Assembly (NCBI RefSeq): GCF_018687695.1
Contig: NZ_CP061303.1
Coordinates: 62,001 to 126,000, forward strand
Reading direction: 5' to 3'
Length of the DNA stretch: 64,000 nt
DNA from: Polynucleobacter sp. MG-6-Vaara-E2
GTDB taxonomy: Bacteria > Pseudomonadota > Gammaproteobacteria > Burkholderiales > Burkholderiaceae
In this document: positions 51,832-59,964 of the stretch, piece by piece
Position numbering within the stretch: the first letter of the stretch is position 1
Layout: each line of letters starts with the position of its first letter
Notes under the pieces: generated by a model
Databases searched by the model: none
Seen by the model: only the letters and a program-made list of their open reading frames with translations
What the model was told of the DNA's origin: nothing
Translations under genes and position numbers: made by a program

Positions 51832-53232
51832 ATGGCATTCCAAGAAAAGCAAGTCCCGGCAGACGCCTCAGCAGCCCAAAAGTTGATGGCTTGGGTTGAC
51901 TCACGTTTGCCTGTAACAGAAGCATTTAAGCGCCATATGAGCGAGTACTACGCGCCGAAGAATTTAAATTTCTTCTACATTTTTGGCGCACTAGCAATAG
52001 TGGTATTGGTAAATCAAATACTTACTGGTATTTTCTTGACCATGAACTACAAGCCTGATGCTGCAAAGGCTTTTGAGTCAGTTGAATACATCATGCGCGA
52101 AGTACCATGGGGCTGGATGATTCGCTATATGCATTCCACTGGCGCTTCGATGTTCTTTGTAGTGGTTTATATGCATATGTTCCGCGGTCTGATCTACGGT
52201 TCCTATCGCAAGCCACGTGAGCTGATTTGGATTTTCGGTTGCGCAATTTTCTTGTGCTTAATGGGCGAAGCATTCTTTGGCTACCTACTCCCGTGGGGTC
52301 AAATGTCTTATTGGGGCGCTCAAGTGATTGTGAACTTGTTCTCTGCAATCCCATTCATCGGCCCAGATTTGTCCTTATGGTTGCGAGGCGATTATGTTGT
52401 GGGTGATGCCACTCTCAATCGTTTCTTTGCATTCCACGTGATTGCAATTCCATTGGTATTGGTTGGCTTAGTAGCCGCACATATTTTGGCCCTGCATGAA
52501 GTTGGTTCAAACAACCCAGATGGCGTTGAAATTAAAGAGAGCTTGGATGCAAATGGCCATCCAGTTGATGGCATTCCATTTCACCCTTACTACAGCGTGC
52601 ATGACGTAATGTACTTAGGCGGGTTCCTGATTGTTTTTGCAAGCATCGTGTTCTTTGCCCCAGAGATGGGCGGTTACTTTCTTGAAGCAAATAACTTCAT
52701 CCCTGCAAATCCATTGCAAACGCCTCCGCATATCGCGCCAGTTTGGTATTTCACGCCCTTCTACTCGATGTTGCGTGCAACTACGGCAAACTTCTTATTG
52801 CCTTTGTGGATCTTTTTGGCCGTCATTTTAGGAATGTTTGCTCTGAAGAGTAAGAATCTCAAAGTTAAGGGCGCATGTGCTGCAATCGCTTTAGTGTTGG
52901 CTGCCGGATTCTTCATGTTTGATGCTAAGTTCTGGGGTGTTGTGATCATGGGTGGTTCTGTTGTGATCATGTTCTTCTTGCCTTGGCTTGATCATTCACC
53001 AGTCAAATCAATTCGCTATCGCCCACAGTTTCATAAATATATCTATGGCGTGTTCGTGGTGAGTTTTGTGATCTTGGGCTATCTAGGTATTCAGCCTCCA
53101 TCACCAGTGTTTGAAAAGATTTCTCAGGTATGCACTATTTATTATCTGGGCTTCTTCCTGGCAATGCCGTTCTGGAGTACGCTTGGAACATTCAAGCCAG
53201 TTCCAACACGCGTTACTTTTAAGTCCCATTAA
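51832..53232 (+). CDS. petB: Ubiquinol-cytochrome c reductase, cytochrome b subunit
   Basis: Cytochrome b holds the two b hemes and both quinone sites of the bc1 complex. The 466-residue product has GWMIRYMHSTGASMFFVVVYMHM, the GYLLPWGQMSYWGAQV segment, and HVIAIPLVLVGLVAAHILALHEVGSNNP with the heme histidines. The PPHIAPVWYFTPFYSMLRA stretch contains a PVWYF in place of the usual PEWYF of the Qo site. Length beyond 410 residues, with additional C-terminal helices, is normal for the group. Confidence 0.95.
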   Translation: MAFQEKQVPADASAAQKLMAWVDSRLPVTEAFKRHMSEYYAPKNLNFFYIFGALAIVVLVNQILTGIFLTMNYKPDAAKAFESVEYIMREVPWGWMIRYMHSTGASMFFVVVYMHMFRGLIYGSYRKPRELIWIFGCAIFLCLMGEAFFGYLLPWGQMSYWGAQVIVNLFSAIPFIGPDLSLWLRGDYVVGDATLNRFFAFHVIAIPLVLVGLVAAHILALHEVGSNNPDGVEIKESLDANGHPVDGIPFHPYYSVHDVMYLGGFLIVFASIVFFAPEMGGYFLEANNFIPANPLQTPPHIAPVWYFTPFYSMLRATTANFLLPLWIFLAVILGMFALKSKNLKVKGACAAIALVLAAGFFMFDAKFWGVVIMGGSVVIMFFLPWLDHSPVKSIRYRPQFHKYIYGVFVVSFVILGYLGIQPPSPVFEKISQVCTIYYLGFFLAMPFWSTLGTFKPVPTRVTFKSH

Positions 53233-53263
53233 TTTAGACACCAAAGAGAAATTAGGAACTAGC

Positions 53264-54037
53264 ATGAAACGAATTCTGCAAACTTTGATGGGCGTCTGCC
53301 AGGTAATAGTATTGGTTGCGGCCCTGGGCTTTGGTATTAGTGCCAAAGCAAATGAAGGCGGCTTTCCCTTGGATCAAGCCCCCAATCGCGTTAGTAACAA
53401 TGCCTCATTACAAAATGGCGCAAAGCTGTTTGTAAACTACTGCTTGAACTGCCATGCGGCATCAAGTATGCGTTACAACCGTTTGCGCGATATTGGCTTA
53501 ACTGACCAGCAAATCAAAGATAACCTCATTTTGACTGATGCCAAAGTGGGTGATTTGATGACCATCGCCATGACACCAAAAGAAGGTAAAGCTTTCTTTG
53601 GTAAGAACCCACCTGATTTATCGGTTGAAGCTCGTGCACGTGGAGCCGATTGGCTATACACATACTTCCGCACGTTTTATAAGGACGACACCACACAAAC
53701 TGGTTGGAATAACTTGGTGTATCCAAACGTTGGTATGCCGCATGTACTCTGGCAACTGCAGGGTGAGCGTGCTGCGAAGTTTGAGGAGCACAAAGATCCA
53801 CATGACGAAGGCAGAATGGAAAAAGTGTTTGTCGGGTTTGAGCAATTGACTCCAGGCACAATGAAGCCTCAAGAGTACGATGACAATATCGCTGACTTAG
53901 TTGCCTTCATGTCATGGATGGCTGAGCCAGTTCAGTTAGAGCGTAAACGCCTTGGGGTTATTGTTTTGCTATTCCTTGCAATCTTCACAATCTTGGCTTG
54001 GCGCTTGAATAAAGCCTACTGGAAAGATATTCATTAA
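53264..54037 (+). CDS. petC: Ubiquinol-cytochrome c reductase, cytochrome c1 subunit
   Basis: Cytochrome c1 carries electrons from the Rieske centre to soluble cytochromes. The 257-residue product has a signal peptide (about 1-28), the heme site CLNCH at 60-64, the MRYNRLRDIGLT segment after it, and a C-terminal membrane helix (LGVIVLLFLAIFTILAWRLN). The ATG at 53264 has TTAGGA upstream; an earlier in-frame ATG at 53111 lies inside petB and is rejected. It closes the petABC operon. Confidence 0.95.
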   Translation: MKRILQTLMGVCQVIVLVAALGFGISAKANEGGFPLDQAPNRVSNNASLQNGAKLFVNYCLNCHAASSMRYNRLRDIGLTDQQIKDNLILTDAKVGDLMTIAMTPKEGKAFFGKNPPDLSVEARARGADWLYTYFRTFYKDDTTQTGWNNLVYPNVGMPHVLWQLQGERAAKFEEHKDPHDEGRMEKVFVGFEQLTPGTMKPQEYDDNIADLVAFMSWMAEPVQLERKRLGVIVLLFLAIFTILAWRLNKAYWKDIH

Positions 54038-54040
54038 AAA

Positions 54041-54069
54041 ATTACACGAGGCAAGGCGCTTCGTGTAAT
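54041..54069. terminator. Hairpin between petC and sspA
   Basis: ATTACACGA (54041-54049) pairs perfectly with TCGTGTAAT (54061-54069), and the stem extends inward by GGC with GCT. No T run follows in the plus direction; on the minus strand five or more T follow. It may only slow or partly end pet transcription before sspA. Confidence 0.4.
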
Positions 54070-54132
54070 AGTAAAAGCCTCTTGTTGTTGTGCGTTTGTT
54101 GTATTGAAGTAGAAATTTAAGGAAATAAATTT

Positions 54133-54744
54133 ATGATGGTGTTGTACTCGGGTACTAATTGCCCATTCTCGCAACGCTGCCGATTGGTGCTTTTTGAAAA
54201 AGGCATGGATTTTGAAATCCGCGATGTCGACTTGTTTAACAAGCCAGAAGATATCTCTGTAATGAACCCATATGGCCAAGTGCCTATCTTGGTTGAGCGC
54301 GATTTAATTCTCTATGAATCAAACATCATTAATGAATACATTGATGAGCGTTTCCCTCATCCACAGTTGATGCCGCCTGATCCAGTAGCACGCGCACGCG
54401 CACGCCTTTTTCTCTTTAATTTTGAGAAAGAGCTCTTTGTGCATGTGGCTGCCCTAGAAAATGAAAAAGGTAAAGCGGCAGAGAAGGTTCACGAGAAAGC
54501 GCGTTTAGCTATTCGCGATCGTTTAACTCAGCTTGCACCTATTTTTGTAAAAAACAAATATATGTTGGGTGACGAGTTCTCAATGCTGGATGTAGCAATT
54601 GCCCCGTTATTGTGGCGTCTTGAGCACTACGGCATCGATCTTTCTCGTAATGCTGCAGCCCTATTGAAGTACGCTGAGCGTATTTTCAGTAGACCGGCTT
54701 ATATAGAGGCATTAACCCCGTCCGAGAAGGTAATGCGCCGCTAA
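54133..54744 (+). CDS. sspA: Stringent starvation protein A (GST fold)
   Basis: SspA binds RNA polymerase and changes transcription during starvation. The 203-residue product has the thioredoxin-like half with LYSGTNCPFSQRCRLVLFEKG, then MNPYGQVPILVERDLILYES and a helical half with LGDEFSMLDVAIAPLLWRLE. A PHP surface patch in E. coli SspA corresponds to RFPHPQLMPPDP here. The petABC-sspA-sspB order is conserved in beta- and gammaproteobacteria. Confidence 0.93.
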   Translation: MMVLYSGTNCPFSQRCRLVLFEKGMDFEIRDVDLFNKPEDISVMNPYGQVPILVERDLILYESNIINEYIDERFPHPQLMPPDPVARARARLFLFNFEKELFVHVAALENEKGKAAEKVHEKARLAIRDRLTQLAPIFVKNKYMLGDEFSMLDVAIAPLLWRLEHYGIDLSRNAAALLKYAERIFSRPAYIEALTPSEKVMRR

Positions 54745-54772
54745 GTCATTCCGGCGGTTCATTTTGGTCAGA

Positions 54773-55180
54773 ATGTCTGACGTTCCAAGTAATAAGCCAT
54801 ATCTAATCCGTGCTCTACATCAGTGGTGCACGGATTCTGGTTTTACGCCTTTCATAGCGGTATTCGTCGATGGAAGGGTAGATGTGCCAATGGAGTTTGT
54901 TAAAAACGACGAGATTGTTTTAAACCTCTCCTTGGAGGCATGCCATCAGCTTGCAATTGAGAATGATTGGATTAGCTTCCAAGCAAGATTTGGTGGGATT
55001 CCAAGGAAAATTATGGTTCCAGTCACCCATGTTTTGGCCATATATGCTCGGGAAAATGGCCAGGGCATGTCCTTCCCATTTGATCCATCTCAGGCGAGGG
55101 GTGATCATATTGCAGGTATGAATAGGGGCACCCCAGAAAAGCCCAAATCCACTAAGCCAACCTTGAGGATTGTGAAATAG
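54773..55180 (+). CDS. sspB: ClpXP protease specificity-enhancing factor
   Basis: SspB delivers ssrA-tagged peptides from stalled ribosomes to ClpXP. The 135-residue product has KPYLIRALHQWCTDSGFTPF, the peptide-binding FKNDEIVLNLS-like stretch and FQARFGGIPRKIMVPV, and ends with a basic peptide (PTLRIVK) that should dock on ClpX. The ATG at 54773 is preferred over TTG at 54764. It follows sspA by 28 bases. Confidence 0.93.
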   Translation: MSDVPSNKPYLIRALHQWCTDSGFTPFIAVFVDGRVDVPMEFVKNDEIVLNLSLEACHQLAIENDWISFQARFGGIPRKIMVPVTHVLAIYARENGQGMSFPFDPSQARGDHIAGMNRGTPEKPKSTKPTLRIVK

Positions 55181-55190
55181 GTTAAAATAT
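55163..55190 (+). promoter_or_regulatory. Possible tRNA-Thr promoter in the 3' end of sspB
   Basis: TTGAGG (55163-55168) and AAATAT (55185-55190) are spaced by 16 bases and end eight bases before the mature tRNA. The -10 match is only fair, and TAAAAT at 55183-55188 is an alternative with short spacing. The tRNA could also be read from sspA. Confidence 0.35.
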
Positions 55191-55197
55191 ACACTTT

Positions 55198-55273
55198 GCC
55201 CCTTTAGCTCATCTGGTAGAGCAACTGATTTGTAATCAGTAGGTGGTCTGTTCGAGTCGGACAAGGGGCACCA
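55198..55273 (+). tRNA. tRNA-Thr (anticodon TGT)
   Basis: The 76 bases fold as a cloverleaf. The acceptor arm pairs GCCCCTT with AAGGGGC, the D arm GCTC with GAGC, the anticodon arm ACTGA with TCAGT, and the T arm GTCTG with CGGAC around TTCGAGT. The anticodon loop TTTGTAA reads TGT, for threonine ACA codons. The terminal CCA is encoded in the gene. A terminator follows. Confidence 0.97.
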
Positions 55274-55282
55274 AAATTCTTG

Positions 55283-55308
55283 AATGCCTCACATAGTGGG
55301 GCATTTTT
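55283..55308 (+). terminator. Rho-independent terminator after tRNA-Thr
   Basis: ATGCCTCAC (55284-55292) pairs with GTGGGGCAT (55296-55304, one wobble) around a three-base loop, with five T at the end. It closes the tRNA transcript and overlaps an upstream in-frame ATG at 55284, which argues for a later start of the next gene. Confidence 0.78.
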
Positions 55309-55352
55309 CATGGCATGATTGGATCATTAATCCTATCGAAAAAGAGAGCGAA

Positions 55353-56030
55353 ATGACACGCGGAATTCTGTCTATCTATTGGGGCGATGAATCTAAGTTA
55401 CCCATAGAGCGTTTAAAAACTTCAGTGAAAAAGTTTCACCCTGATTTGCCCCATGAGATCGTGAAGGTTGAGGCCCCAAGCGGGGATCCAAGTAGCCTAA
55501 ACCAAAAAGCTGCAATGCTTGATTTGTCTCCATTTGATGAAACTCTTTTTTTAGATCTAGATACTGTAGTTTTGGAGAATTTAGATTTTGGCTTCCAAAA
55601 GGCAAAGCAGTTTGGCTTGGCGCTATCAATCTGCGAAGCTCCGTGGGGTAGAAGATACCCTAAAATTTTTACTGGCGATGAAGTTGAATATAACACTGGC
55701 GTGATATTTTTTACAAAGCAAGTCAAACCTGTATTTGATGCTTGGAAAGAATTGGCTAAATCGATTGACTCATCAATCATTGCTGTAGGAGATAATGGAA
55801 TTTACACAATGCCTGCCAATGATCAAGGTTCCTTTGCTCTCGCAGTAGAGAGCGCTGGATTTAATCCATTTATATTGCCCTTAAATTGGAACTTTAGGCC
55901 CATGTGGCATCGTAGTTTTTTTGGGCCAATCAAAATTTGGCATGATTATTCAGATCCACCACCTTTTTTTAAAGAGTTGAGTACGTACTACTCAAATAAA
56001 GACTCTATCATTCAGTATCACCAAGGTTGA
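55353..56030 (+). CDS. Glycosyltransferase, GT8-like
   Basis: The 225-residue product is a small soluble nucleotide-sugar transferase. It starts with MTRGILSIYWGDESKLPIER, has the DxD metal site in ETLFLDLDTVVLENLD (about residues 65-80), and EYNTGVIFFTK and NDQGSFALAV as in GT8-like folds. The ATG at 55353 has an AGAGAG site upstream; the ATG at 55284 lies in the tRNA terminator. With the next gene it forms a two-gene unit. Donor and acceptor cannot be read from sequence. Confidence 0.7.
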   Translation: MTRGILSIYWGDESKLPIERLKTSVKKFHPDLPHEIVKVEAPSGDPSSLNQKAAMLDLSPFDETLFLDLDTVVLENLDFGFQKAKQFGLALSICEAPWGRRYPKIFTGDEVEYNTGVIFFTKQVKPVFDAWKELAKSIDSSIIAVGDNGIYTMPANDQGSFALAVESAGFNPFILPLNWNFRPMWHRSFFGPIKIWHDYSDPPPFFKELSTYYSNKDSIIQYHQG

Positions 56031-56038
56031 TTGATGTT

Positions 56039-56920
56039 ATGGATGCCCTGCAAATTATTAGCACCCCTGATTCCCTTAATGCCGCCCTAGAAACTTGGTT
56101 TGTTCAGAATGAATTATTTGGTGGGGCTCCATACAGTCTCGGCGTTGATCCAAATAGATTAAAGGACTCGGCCGTAATTTATTTAGAGCTTAATCAAGTA
56201 AACATTGATCTTATTCGCCATCTTAAATCCTTGGGTAATAAAGTCATTCTTTACCATATGGGTGGAGAAAGACTTGATAAAGATATTTCAGCATATCCCG
56301 AATGTGATCTGGTGATCCGTAATTATTATTTCTCAAGCATTGTTGGCAGTAAGGTATTATGGGCGCCCAATGGATTTAGAACTGGAGTTGGTCCGCGGAA
56401 TAAAAATATATTGAAGAAGGCCTCACAGCGACAGTGTCTCGCTGCATTCTTGGGCTGGATCAATAATTCAGGCTCATATAACAATGAGCGTGCCAGTTTT
56501 GCAGGCCCTGCAGCTGCTTGTGGTGAAAATTTATATGTGATGCCATCTAATGGATTCGCTGGTGGCTATAACGTCGGTTTTTACTCTGCAATTATGGAGG
56601 ATAGTATTTTTGCCCCATGCCCGTCTGGCAATAACCCCGAAACAATTCGTTTATATGATGCATTAGAGTTAGGATGTATTCCGGTTTCGCTTTCCCACGA
56701 GTTTTTGTTATCTAAGGATGCATTAGGAATGATTGGCCCCGTCCCATTTCCTATATTAGGTTCTTGGGCTGAGTTACCCCAATTTCTTGAGACTATGAAG
56801 GCTAAGGCCATAACCAGCCCAGCAGAAATATTAGGACTTCAGCAAAAATGCATTAATTGGTGGTTTGATCTTAAAGTAGCAATTCAGAAGAAGTTTGCCA
56901 GCCAAATTAAAGCTTTATAA
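56039..56920 (+). CDS. Glycosyltransferase, exostosin-like (GT47-type)
   Basis: The 293-residue product shows the exostosin-like signature near the C-terminus: SIFAPCPSGNNPETIRLYDA, then LELGCIPVSLSHEF, where the Glu contacts the nucleotide sugar. The N-terminal half has VIYLELNQVNIDLIRHLKSL and KVLWAPNGFRTGVG. The ATG at 56039 is used; TTG at 56027 overlaps the previous stop. The pair is adjacent to a tRNA gene and has no equivalent in the usual order of this region. A role in surface polysaccharide or glycan modification is inferred. Confidence 0.65.
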   Translation: MDALQIISTPDSLNAALETWFVQNELFGGAPYSLGVDPNRLKDSAVIYLELNQVNIDLIRHLKSLGNKVILYHMGGERLDKDISAYPECDLVIRNYYFSSIVGSKVLWAPNGFRTGVGPRNKNILKKASQRQCLAAFLGWINNSGSYNNERASFAGPAAACGENLYVMPSNGFAGGYNVGFYSAIMEDSIFAPCPSGNNPETIRLYDALELGCIPVSLSHEFLLSKDALGMIGPVPFPILGSWAELPQFLETMKAKAITSPAEILGLQQKCINWWFDLKVAIQKKFASQIKAL

Positions 56921-56922
56921 AC

Positions 56923-58251
56923 TTACAGCACGAGATTGGCTTTTTTGGTTTCTGGAAGAAGTAGCATTGCCAAGACTGCCGCGCATCCTAAAAATATAGT
57001 TGGATACCATAGCCCTGCAAAACTATTGCCCCAAGCTTGATTTAGCCAAGTCACAATGAGTGGGAGTAAGCCTCCAATCCAGCCTGCAGCTAAATTGTGA
57101 GGAAGTATGGCTGCACTATTGCGGTTTTTTACGGGGAATAATTCTGCCAACAGTGCGGTCTGGGGCCCTACCATCAGTCCAAGTGATAAAGATAGCGCTC
57201 CAAGTATTATGCCGATGCCCACGAGATGATTAAATGTGGGCGAATCAATATACAAATTACCCAAGAGCTGAAGTAGTTGAAATGCAGGATATATAAAAAT
57301 CGTGCCGAAAATAATGCCGGCTAATATGACCGGTTTTCGACCAACCCGATCTGATAGCCATCCCGCAAAGATGGTAAGCGGAAAAAGCATTAGCGTTGCA
57401 AAGATGCTTAGTTGATCTACCAATGCCGGATTCAACTTTACAGAAGTCTTTAAAAAGATTGCCGTATATACCTGCCCACAGAAAAACAGAATTGCTCCGC
57501 TAGAGGAGATACAAAAAAATAAGAGAAACATTCTTTTACGAATTTCTGGATCTCTAAAATTATTCATTAGCTGCGATTCATTTTTTTCAGATTGTTTAGA
57601 AAGCTCTAAAAAGACTGGCGTTTCCTCTAGTGACTTACGCATATAGACTGCAATTATTAGGAGCAGTACTGAAATCCAAAATGGCACACGCCAGCCCCAT
57701 GACTGAAACTCTTCTGGTGACAGCCATTTTTGCAAAAAGGCAATTTGCAATGTTGATACTAGGATTCCTAGTGGCCCCATCAACTGTAGGAAGCTTGTTT
57801 TAAAACCCCTATGCTCGTTACCAGCATGTTCAGTCAGGTAGACCGCACCACCACCTATTTCACCACCAGCGGAGAGGCCTTGAAGTAGGCGTAGACCAAC
57901 CAAAAGAATAGGCGCCCAAATACCAATTTGTGCGTAGGTTGGCAAAAAGCCCACGCAGACAGTTGCAAAGCCCATTAAGGCTATGGTGATCATGAAGATG
58001 GGTTTGCGTCCTATGCGATCCCCTAAAGAGCCAAATATGGCTGATCCAATGGGCCTAACTACCATTCCAACACCAAAGGTGGCAAGGCTAGCTAGAAGAC
58101 CAGCATTAGGATCGCTAGAGGGGAAGAATAGGGGCCCAAGAACAACTGCAAGCGTTGCAAAGGTCAGAAAGTCGTACCACTCTAAAAAAGTTCCAAAACA
58201 AGCAGCAATGGCTACTTTTCTATAATTACCAATACTTTGTACGCCATCCAT
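56923..58251 (-). CDS. MFS transporter, metabolite:H+ symporter (MHS) family
   Basis: The 442-residue product has twelve membrane segments and the MHS marks: YRKVAIAACFGTFLEWYDFL at the first helix, GSLGDRIGRKPIFM between helices 2 and 3, and LRLLQGLSAGGEIGGGAVYL at helix 4. Relatives (KgtP, ProP and dicarboxylate carriers) import carboxylates, proline or betaine with protons; the substrate here is not clear. The ATG at 58251 is chosen because the earlier in-frame codon at 58296 is TTG inside rmuC. It is 19 bases after the rmuC stop. Confidence 0.88.
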   Translation of the reverse strand: MDGVQSIGNYRKVAIAACFGTFLEWYDFLTFATLAVVLGPLFFPSSDPNAGLLASLATFGVGMVVRPIGSAIFGSLGDRIGRKPIFMITIALMGFATVCVGFLPTYAQIGIWAPILLVGLRLLQGLSAGGEIGGGAVYLTEHAGNEHRGFKTSFLQLMGPLGILVSTLQIAFLQKWLSPEEFQSWGWRVPFWISVLLLIIAVYMRKSLEETPVFLELSKQSEKNESQLMNNFRDPEIRKRMFLLFFCISSSGAILFFCGQVYTAIFLKTSVKLNPALVDQLSIFATLMLFPLTIFAGWLSDRVGRKPVILAGIIFGTIFIYPAFQLLQLLGNLYIDSPTFNHLVGIGIILGALSLSLGLMVGPQTALLAELFPVKNRNSAAILPHNLAAGWIGGLLPLIVTWLNQAWGNSFAGLWYPTIFLGCAAVLAMLLLPETKKANLVL

Positions 58252-58270
58252 CTTTTTAGGGCGGATCAAT

Positions 58271-59545
58271 TTATTCAGAATCTGAAGAAGATTCAATCAA
58301 AGGGGCGGATAAATTCTTACTTGGTTTGACGCCTAGTTCGCGTACCTTCTCGGCAGAGCGAATCAGGTTTCCTTTACCCGTCTTTAGCTTATTGAAGGCA
58401 TCGTGGTAACTGGTTTGGGCTTGATCTAAGCGCTGACCTAATTTTTCAAGATCATCTACGAACCCTACAAACTTATCGTAGAGACTGCCGCATTGTTTCG
58501 CAATTTCCAAAGCATTGCGATTTTGATGATCCTGCCTCCACAGGTGTGCAACCGTGCGAAGAGTTGCCATCAGGGTACTTGGGCATACCAACACAATATT
58601 TTTGGCCAAAGCTTCTTGATATAGATTTGGAGCGGTTTTCAGTGCTAGCAAGAATGCGGGTTCTATTGGAACAAACATCAGCACAAAATCCACTGAGCCT
58701 ATACCGTAAAGAGAGCTGTAGTTTTTTCCAGAAAGACCTTGGATGTGATGACGTAGTGACTGTATATGTGCCGCTAACTCACGCTCTGCAGTATCTGGAT
58801 CGGCAGTTTCGGCATGTCGCGCATAAGCCGTAATGGAAACCTTGCTATCGACCACTAAACTTCTGCCTTCTGGGAGCTTAATCACGACGTCTGGCTGAAG
58901 ACGTGAGCCATCGCTTTGGGTATGGCTATCTTGGACCATATACTCCTCGCCTTTGCGAAGGCCTGATGATTCAAGAATCGACTCAAGCACTAGTTCACCC
59001 CAATTGCCCTGAACTTTGGAGTCACCCTTTAATGCTTGAGTGAGGGAGCGCGTCTCATCAGACATCCGCAAATTTAGGTTGGCAAGGCGCTCGATTTCAC
59101 TTTTGAGCGCAAAGCGCTCACGAGCCTCATTGCCATAAGAGTTGTTGATCTGTTCTTTAAATTCTGTGAGCTTGGTTTGTAATGGTTTTAATAGTGCATC
59201 AAGACTCGCTGCATTTTGCTCTGTAAAACGCTTTGACTTATCTTCTAGAATTTCATTTGCCAAATTTTTAAATTGACTGGTGAGTGCTTCCTTGGCTTCA
59301 TTAAGTGACTCGATGCGTCCGAGGCCTTGCTTTCGTTCGGAATCAAGTTCAGCCTCAAGGCGAATGGCATTTTGTAATGCTTGATCGCGTTCGGCCCTAA
59401 GGCTCAAAGCTAAAGTTGTTTCTGTTTGAACTTGAAGTTCAGCACGTGCAAGACTGGAGCGCAGATTGAGCGCATAAACCAAAAGGCCTACACACAATCC
59501 TAGTGGCAGGCCAAATAGCAGAAGGGAGCTTAGATCAAAAGTCAC
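58271..59545 (-). CDS. rmuC: DNA recombination protein RmuC
   Basis: RmuC proteins are nuclease-fold proteins that limit DNA inversions at short inverted repeats in E. coli. The 424-residue product has an N-terminal membrane helix (about 6-27), a long coiled coil (about 30-180) and the RmuC core with KVQGNWGELVLESILESSGL, LPEGRSLVVDSKVSITAY and MFVPIEPAFLLAL. The start is GTG at 59545. The C-terminus is acidic (ESSSDSE). Confidence 0.9.
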   Translation of the reverse strand: MTFDLSSLLLFGLPLGLCVGLLVYALNLRSSLARAELQVQTETTLALSLRAERDQALQNAIRLEAELDSERKQGLGRIESLNEAKEALTSQFKNLANEILEDKSKRFTEQNAASLDALLKPLQTKLTEFKEQINNSYGNEARERFALKSEIERLANLNLRMSDETRSLTQALKGDSKVQGNWGELVLESILESSGLRKGEEYMVQDSHTQSDGSRLQPDVVIKLPEGRSLVVDSKVSITAYARHAETADPDTAERELAAHIQSLRHHIQGLSGKNYSSLYGIGSVDFVLMFVPIEPAFLLALKTAPNLYQEALAKNIVLVCPSTLMATLRTVAHLWRQDHQNRNALEIAKQCGSLYDKFVGFVDDLEKLGQRLDQAQTSYHDAFNKLKTGKGNLIRSAEKVRELGVKPSKNLSAPLIESSSDSE

Positions 59546-59559
59546 TTAGATAAAAATAA

Positions 59560-59868
59560 TCAGGCTTTAACTAACTTTTGCAGTTCGCCAGACTGGAACA
59601 TTTCAGTCATGATGTCTGAGCCACCAATGAATTCACCATTGATATAGAGCTGTGGAATGGTTGGCCAATTTGCGTATTCTTTAATTCCTTGGCGAATAGC
59701 TGCATCTTCCAATACGTTCACGGTATGTAGTTTTTCAACACCACTAGCGCGAAGAATATTGACTGCATTGCCTGAGAATCCACATTGAGGAAACTGGGCA
59801 GTGCCTTTCATAAACAATACAACTGGATGGCTGGTAACGATTTCTTTGATTTGAGCTTGAGTGTCCAT
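59560..59868 (-). CDS. grxD: Monothiol glutaredoxin, Grx4 type
   Basis: Grx4 binds and passes on [2Fe-2S] clusters, often as a heterodimer with BolA-family proteins. The 102-residue product has the monothiol site CGFS with Cys29 (PQCGFSGNAV), WPTIPQLYINGEFIGG and GGSDIMTEMFQSGEL, all diagnostic. A BolA-family gene is at 34671 in this window. The grxD gene stands next to prmC, prfA and hemA, as in relatives. Confidence 0.95.
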   Translation of the reverse strand: MDTQAQIKEIVTSHPVVLFMKGTAQFPQCGFSGNAVNILRASGVEKLHTVNVLEDAAIRQGIKEYANWPTIPQLYINGEFIGGSDIMTEMFQSGELQKLVKA

Positions 59869-59964
59869 AGATTCTTTCTAAAAAAGCAATAAGGCAGTAA
59901 AAATGATTTGTAAATTCAATTCTTCGATTTTAAGACTTAATGCAGAAAAGGGTGGCTCACTAGC

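Noticed and set aside
53111..53263. Longer start for petC inside petB
   Set aside because: The added 51 residues precede a normal signal peptide and overlap petB; the ATG at 53264 has its own ribosome site.
58252..58296. Longer start for the MFS transporter
   Set aside because: The first codon would be TTG inside rmuC, with no ribosome site; the ATG at 58251 matches the family.
55253..58300. Attachment-site repeat of the tRNA-Thr 3' end flanking the glycosyltransferase pair
   Set aside because: No second copy of the tRNA end was found by eye downstream, and no integrase gene is present.
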